In this document: positions 60,143 through 64,000 of the stretch, piece by piece
Numbering within the stretch: the stretch's first letter is position 1
How the letters are laid out: every line of letters begins with the position of its first letter
Origin: Desulfosporosinus sp.
GTDB lineage: Bacteria > Bacillota > Desulfitobacteriia > Desulfitobacteriales > Desulfitobacteriaceae
Assembly (NCBI GenBank): GCA_003513495.1
Contig: DOPM01000029.1
Span: 62,001 to 126,000, forward strand
DNA length: 64,000 bases
Direction: 5' to 3'
Notes under the pieces: generated by a model
What the model was told of the DNA's origin: nothing
The model's database searches: none
What the model saw: the letters and a program-made list of their open reading frames with translations, nothing else
Position numbers and translations under genes: made by a program

Positions 60143-62041
60143 ATGAAAGGGATTTTGACAAAATGGTTAAATCAAACAAATCTCAGTGATCGTTTGCAAG
60201 ATGAGGATGAGTGGAGCCGGGAAGTGGAAGCACTTTATGTTTTACTCTCTAATTATTATGGAACAGACAAGCTAGTGCTAAAGGCCAGTCGCTTGGAAGC
60301 CCTTAAGCTTATGCGTTCAGATAAACTCTCCGAACGCGTCGCTGGATTACGCAAAATAGTTTCTGATGATCCTACTGACCAAAGGATACCGAAGATGCAG
60401 GAAATCCCCCAGATATTAGAGGAAATTGAGGAACAAATTGCAGACCTCATAGCGCGGCGTGCCGTCGAAGAGCGGCTGGAACGTGTGGTTTCTGAGAAAA
60501 TGCAGGAACGTCATGAAGATTATGTCAAAGAAATTAAGATGAACGTACTTAAGGAAACTGCTGGACCAGAAAATGCCCAAACACTTAAGAAATTAGCCAT
60601 TCTCGAAAAGATGAATACTATTTCTCTTAAACGTTCTGCCTTTGATGTCTTGCGTCCTCAGACTGTAGAAGAAATTGTTGGGCAAGAAAGCGCTGTGCAA
60701 GCGCTTTTAGCAAAACTGGCAACCCCTTATCCTCAGCACATGTTAATTTATGGCCCACCGGGAGTCGGTAAGACTTCAGCAGCCAGAGTTGCCTTAGAAA
60801 TGGTTAAGAACCGCCCTCATTCTCCCTTTAATAAGAACGCACCCTTTATTGAGGTGGATGGTACGACCTTGAGATGGGATCCAAGGGATGTGACTAACCC
60901 TCTTTTAGGTTCCGTCCATGATCCAATCTATCAGGGAGCAAAGCATGATTTGGCAGATACTGGTATACCGGAACCAAAAATGGGACTGGTAAGTGATGCT
61001 CATGGGGGAATCCTCTTCATCGATGAAATAGGGGAAATGGACCCTTTGCTTTTAAATAAACTACTAAAAGTACTCGAAGATAAGCGTGCATTCTTCGATT
61101 CTTCATATTATGACCCAGGCAATGTACAGGTCCCGTTATGGATTAAGAAACTCTTTGATGAAGGGGCTCCAGCAGATTTTGTCCTAATTGGGGCTACTAC
61201 CAGGGATCCCGCTGAGTTAAATCCTGCTCTGCGTTCCCGCTGTTCTGAAGTGTTTTTTGTACCGCTAGAACCGAAGGATGTTCAACATATTATTCGTCAA
61301 GCTGGTCAAAAGCTGGGAGTAACCTTAGAAGAAAACGTTCCTGAGATTATTAGTGAATATGTTATAGAAGGACGAAAGGCGAATAGCATTTTGACGGATG
61401 CTTACGGTTTGGCAAGGTATCGTAACCCTGATCAAGAGGAAGTTCGAGTGACAAGTGCAGATGTTTATGAAGTCCTGCGCTCCGCCCGTCTTACCCCTTT
61501 TATTTTTCGCAAAGTCCAGAGTAATGAGGAAATCGGCAGAGTTTTAGGACTGGGAGTATCTGGGTTTTTAGGTTCGGTTCTAGAGATTGAGGCGATTACC
61601 TTTCCAGGGCAGAAGGGAAAGGGAACTATCCGCTTCAATGAAACTGCAGGAAGTATGGCTAGAGACGCCGTGTTTAATGCCGCAGCAGTTATACGTGATC
61701 TAACAGGAGAGGATTTACGTAATTACGATGTGCATGTCAATGTCATTGGCGGAGCGAAAATTGATGGTCCTTCGGCAGGTCTGGCAACTACCTTGGCCAT
61801 CTACAGTGCGATTAAAAGACAACCACTTCGGCAAGATGTAGCTGTTACTGGAGAGATTTCTATTCAAGGTAAGGTTAAACCAGTTGGGGGCATTTACGAA
61901 AAGATTTTTGGTGCAAAGCAGGTAGAAGTTCGTAAAGTTCTAATTCCACTTGAAAATAAAGCAGATGTACCTCAAAGCTTACAGGGCATTGAAATAGAGG
62001 CTGTTAGTACCATTGAAGAGGCTTTGAAGCATGTTTTTTAA
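60143..62041 (+). CDS. lonC: LonC-type ATP-dependent protease
   Basis: A 632-residue Lon-family protein without the classical Lon substrate-binding N-domain. Residues 1-170 form a helical, partly coiled-coil region (EEIEEQIADLIARRAVEERLERV). The AAA+ domain has Walker A GPPGVGKTS at 204-212 and GGILFIDEIGEMDPLLL. The protease domain has the Ser544 (DGPSAG) and Lys587 (GGIYEKI) dyad. The family has been named LonC; substrates here are unknown. AAAGGGG lies upstream of the ATG. Confidence 0.9.
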   Translation: MKGILTKWLNQTNLSDRLQDEDEWSREVEALYVLLSNYYGTDKLVLKASRLEALKLMRSDKLSERVAGLRKIVSDDPTDQRIPKMQEIPQILEEIEEQIADLIARRAVEERLERVVSEKMQERHEDYVKEIKMNVLKETAGPENAQTLKKLAILEKMNTISLKRSAFDVLRPQTVEEIVGQESAVQALLAKLATPYPQHMLIYGPPGVGKTSAARVALEMVKNRPHSPFNKNAPFIEVDGTTLRWDPRDVTNPLLGSVHDPIYQGAKHDLADTGIPEPKMGLVSDAHGGILFIDEIGEMDPLLLNKLLKVLEDKRAFFDSSYYDPGNVQVPLWIKKLFDEGAPADFVLIGATTRDPAELNPALRSRCSEVFFVPLEPKDVQHIIRQAGQKLGVTLEENVPEIISEYVIEGRKANSILTDAYGLARYRNPDQEEVRVTSADVYEVLRSARLTPFIFRKVQSNEEIGRVLGLGVSGFLGSVLEIEAITFPGQKGKGTIRFNETAGSMARDAVFNAAAVIRDLTGEDLRNYDVHVNVIGGAKIDGPSAGLATTLAIYSAIKRQPLRQDVAVTGEISIQGKVKPVGGIYEKIFGAKQVEVRKVLIPLENKADVPQSLQGIEIEAVSTIEEALKHVF

Positions 62042-62046
62042 TACGG

Positions 62047-62074
62047 GTAGGGGCAATTCATGAATTGCCCCTAC
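62047..62074. repeat. REP-like palindrome, copy 2
   Basis: A perfect 28-bp palindrome with the same GTAGGGG...CCCCTAC ends and AATTCATGAATT core as at 5548-5581. It begins 5 bp after the lonC stop. Confidence 0.8.
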
Positions 62075-62120
62075 TACAGATAATTCCATTGAAATTGAGT
62101 ATGGTCGGAGGAGAGAAGAT

Positions 62121-63455
62121 ATGGAACTCATAAAAGTTCCACCACAGAATTTAGAGGCCGAACAGGCGGTCTTGGGTGCGATGATGCTCGAACCGGAGGC
62201 CGGAAGTTCTGTCTTTGAAATGCTTCAACCGGATGACTTTTATAGAGATAATCATCGATTGATCTTTTCGGCAATTCATGATCTCTTCGAGAAAGGAGAT
62301 CCGGTCGACTTAGTTAGCGTTGCTGAAGCTTTACGTCAACAGGGGCGTCTGGAACAGGTGGGAGGTATAGCGACAATCTCTGAGATTGCCCGCTCCGTCC
62401 CCTCCGCAGCAAATATTGAATACTACGCTAGGCTGGTGTCAGAAAAGGCCCTCTTGCGTCAGCTCATCCGGGCAACGGGCAGTATCTTAGAACGAGGATA
62501 TGAGCCTGGGGAAGAAGCACGAGTGCTTTTAGAGGAAGCCGAAAAACTTATCCTAGACCTTTCTCGACAACGTGTTAAAGACGGATTCAGCATTATTCGT
62601 GATGTGCTACTTGAAACTTTTGAAAAGATAGAGTATCTCTATGCTCATAAAGGAAATCTAACAGGTATCCCTACCTTTTTTACAGAATTGGATCGTATGA
62701 CATCCGGTTGGCAGCCTTCTGATTTAGTCATTATTGCTGCGCGCCCTTCCATGGGAAAAACTGCACTTGTTTTAAATATGGCTCAGAATGCAGCGGTTCG
62801 TGCTAAGGTCCCAGTTGCGATTTTCAGTTTGGAGATGTCCAAAGAACAGTTGGTGCAACGTATGCTTTGTGGAGAAGCGTTGGTTGATCAACAACGTGTA
62901 AGGACCGGAGATTTATTGGATGCTGATTGGCCAAAGCTGACGCGAGCAGTGGGGCCTCTATCGGATGCCCCAATCTTTATAGATGATACGGTTGGAATCA
63001 CTTTGGCAGAGCTTCGTTCTAAAGCACGTCGACTAAAGTCAGAACACAATTTAGGGATGATTATTATTGACTATCTTCAGCTTTTGTCAGTTGGGAAAAA
63101 ATCCGAAAGTCGACAGCAAGAAGTTGCTCAAATCTCCAGAACCCTCAAAGGAATCGCCCGTGAACTTAAAGTTCCGGTGATTGCCTTATCACAGCTTAAT
63201 CGGGGAGTTGAACAACGTCAAGATAAACGACCGATTATGTCGGATTTATTAGAGTCAGGCGCGATTGAAGCAGATGCAGATGTGATTTCATTTATTTACC
63301 GGGACGAGTATTACCATCAGGAGTCAGAGAAAAAAGGAATAGCGGAGTTGATTATTGCCAAACACCGCAACGGTCCAGTAGGAACCGTTGAATTAGGCTT
63401 TCTTAAGGAGTTTACAAAGTTTGTAAACCTTGATCGGCAACATCAGACAGCTTAA
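62121..63455 (+). CDS. dnaB: Replicative DNA helicase DnaB
   Basis: A 444-residue hexameric helicase. The N-domain begins PPQNLEAEQAVLGAMMLEPEA. The RecA-like domain has Walker A ARPSMGKTALVLNMAQ, SLEMSKEQLVQRML, IIDYLQLL and SQLNRGVEQRQDKRP. The length is normal with no intein. GGAGGAGAG precedes the ATG. It follows lonC by 80 bp. Confidence 0.98.
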   Translation: MELIKVPPQNLEAEQAVLGAMMLEPEAGSSVFEMLQPDDFYRDNHRLIFSAIHDLFEKGDPVDLVSVAEALRQQGRLEQVGGIATISEIARSVPSAANIEYYARLVSEKALLRQLIRATGSILERGYEPGEEARVLLEEAEKLILDLSRQRVKDGFSIIRDVLLETFEKIEYLYAHKGNLTGIPTFFTELDRMTSGWQPSDLVIIAARPSMGKTALVLNMAQNAAVRAKVPVAIFSLEMSKEQLVQRMLCGEALVDQQRVRTGDLLDADWPKLTRAVGPLSDAPIFIDDTVGITLAELRSKARRLKSEHNLGMIIIDYLQLLSVGKKSESRQQEVAQISRTLKGIARELKVPVIALSQLNRGVEQRQDKRPIMSDLLESGAIEADADVISFIYRDEYYHQESEKKGIAELIIAKHRNGPVGTVELGFLKEFTKFVNLDRQHQTA

Positions 63456-63461
63456 CGGATC

Positions 63462-63498
63462 CCTCTTGCCAACCCATTTGTTGGCAGGGGGATTTTTG
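63462..63498 (+). terminator. Terminator after dnaB
   Basis: CCCT and TTGCCAAC pair with GTTGGCA and GGGG around a short loop, followed by ATTTTT. Confidence 0.85.
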
Positions 63499-63564
63499 TG
63501 CTACTATTCAGAAGGCCTAAACTTAAGGTTCGGTCTTTACTTGATACTAAGTACTTTTCTAATT

Positions 63565-63632
63565 GCTATGAAAGAAACTCAAGATCTGTGTCATCCTGAA
63601 GAAGGCACGCCTGAAGGAGCTAGATCCTCCGC
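63565..63632. repeat. Dispersed repeat family A, diverged copy 4
   Basis: It has GCTATGAAAG, ACTCAAG, TGTCATCCTGAAG, CTGAAGGAGCTAGATCCTCCGC, a variant of the layout seen at 8140-8220. The interval 63633-63801 shows nothing firm. Confidence 0.6.
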
Positions 63633-63801
63633 TAACACTCGGTGGACAGAATAGGCTTTCGTTTATCGTGACACGAATATCGAATGGTGATTCTGGCACA
63701 GCGAAGAATTGACAAGACCCTTCTGTAGTGTCGAATGTTTTTTGTATTTTTATAATTAATGTTCGGTTATTGGATTGACAAGGAGGAGCAGGATTGTTAA
63801 G

Positions 63802-63846
63802 ATGAAATTGTTTGTGATTGAGGTTCGTTACCATTTGAAAAAATGA
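63802..63846 (+). CDS. Possible 14-residue leader peptide
   Basis: It encodes MKLFVIEVRYHLKK, with AGGA 8 bp upstream of the ATG and AGGAGG a little further. It ends 23 bp before the flavoprotein start. It is too short to judge by family. It could be a leader peptide or chance. Confidence 0.25.
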   Translation: MKLFVIEVRYHLKK

Positions 63847-63869
63847 AACGGCTCTAGGAGGAGAAACAA

Positions 63870-64000
63870 TTGAAACACAATGTCGATGTCTTGATTATTG
63901 GAGCCGGTCCGGCCGGAATTTTTACGGCTTTAGAGTTATCAAAACACAATAAAGATCTACAGATTCTCATTGTGGATAGTGGTCGAAGCATAGAAAAGAG
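63870..64000 (+). CDS. NAD(P)/FAD-dependent oxidoreductase, N-terminal part (cut by window end)
   Basis: The visible 43 residues begin (M)KHNVDVLIIGAGPAGIFTALELS, a dinucleotide-binding fold GxGxxG, followed by LQILIVDSGRSIEK with the acidic end of strand 2. It begins at TTG, 6-8 bp after AGGAGGAG. The class cannot be fixed from this piece; an FAD-dependent dehydrogenase is likely. Confidence 0.8.
   Translation, partial: MKHNVDVLIIGAGPAGIFTALELSKHNKDLQILIVDSGRSIEK

Overview
The window is the chromosomal replication-origin region of a spore-forming, anaerobic, low-to-moderate-GC Firmicute of the Desulfosporosinus/Desulfitobacterium type (Clostridia). Endospore formation is shown by gin (csfB), a gerA-type germinant-receptor operon, bofA and yyaC. 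Anaerobic metabolism is shown by a full-length pyruvate:ferredoxin oxidoreductase. The genus is inferred from gene content and order only; no 16S gene is present.

The origin lies around dnaA (31654-33015, minus). DnaA-box clusters flank dnaA on both sides. Almost every gene left of dnaA is on the minus strand and almost every gene right of it on the plus strand, so transcription follows replication outward. Exceptions are speD on the left, and yyaC and one 44-residue ORF on the right.

Left arm, reading away from the origin: dnaA, dnaN, recF, remB, gyrB, gyrA, pdxS-pdxT, serS, a cluster of tRNA genes (Ser-TGA, Arg-TCG, Arg-CCT, Ser-CGA) enclosing tadA, an MBOAT acyltransferase/SGNH pair that looks like accessory cell-surface DNA, a frameshifted membrane-protein gene, speD, tRNA-Ser(GGA), the large SRP RNA, dnaX-ybaB-recR, nifJ, bofA, three uncharacterised membrane-protein genes, and a germinant-receptor operon gerAA-gerAB-gerAB-gerAC followed by gin. 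The B subunit of that operon is tandemly duplicated.

Right arm: rpmH-rnpA-yidD-yidC-jag, mnmE-mnmG-rsmG, a VanW-family protein, soj-spo0J with three parS sites just downstream, DUF554, DUF4446, yyaC, a YkvI-like transporter, a TPR protein, selB, a CBS-ACT protein, DUF2889, tRNA-Sec, cvpA, an M18 aminopeptidase, an MscS channel, DUF951, ychF, rpsF-ssb-rpsR, a MazG-like protein, a YybS-like protein, rplI, lonC, dnaB, and the start of a flavoprotein gene cut by the window end.

Most of this is conserved core, and I found no defence system, prophage, CRISPR array or biosynthetic cluster. The parts that are less ordinary are: the duplicated gerAB; the three-gene membrane cassette, including a protein built of two whole-length repeats; a 44-bp near-perfect palindrome centred on a parS site; duplication of the 3' end of a tRNA-Ser next to an inverted-repeat-bounded insert; several families of short dispersed repeats; a DnaA-trio-like stretch in the dnaA-dnaN interval; and a MazG-like gene that appears to start at CTG.
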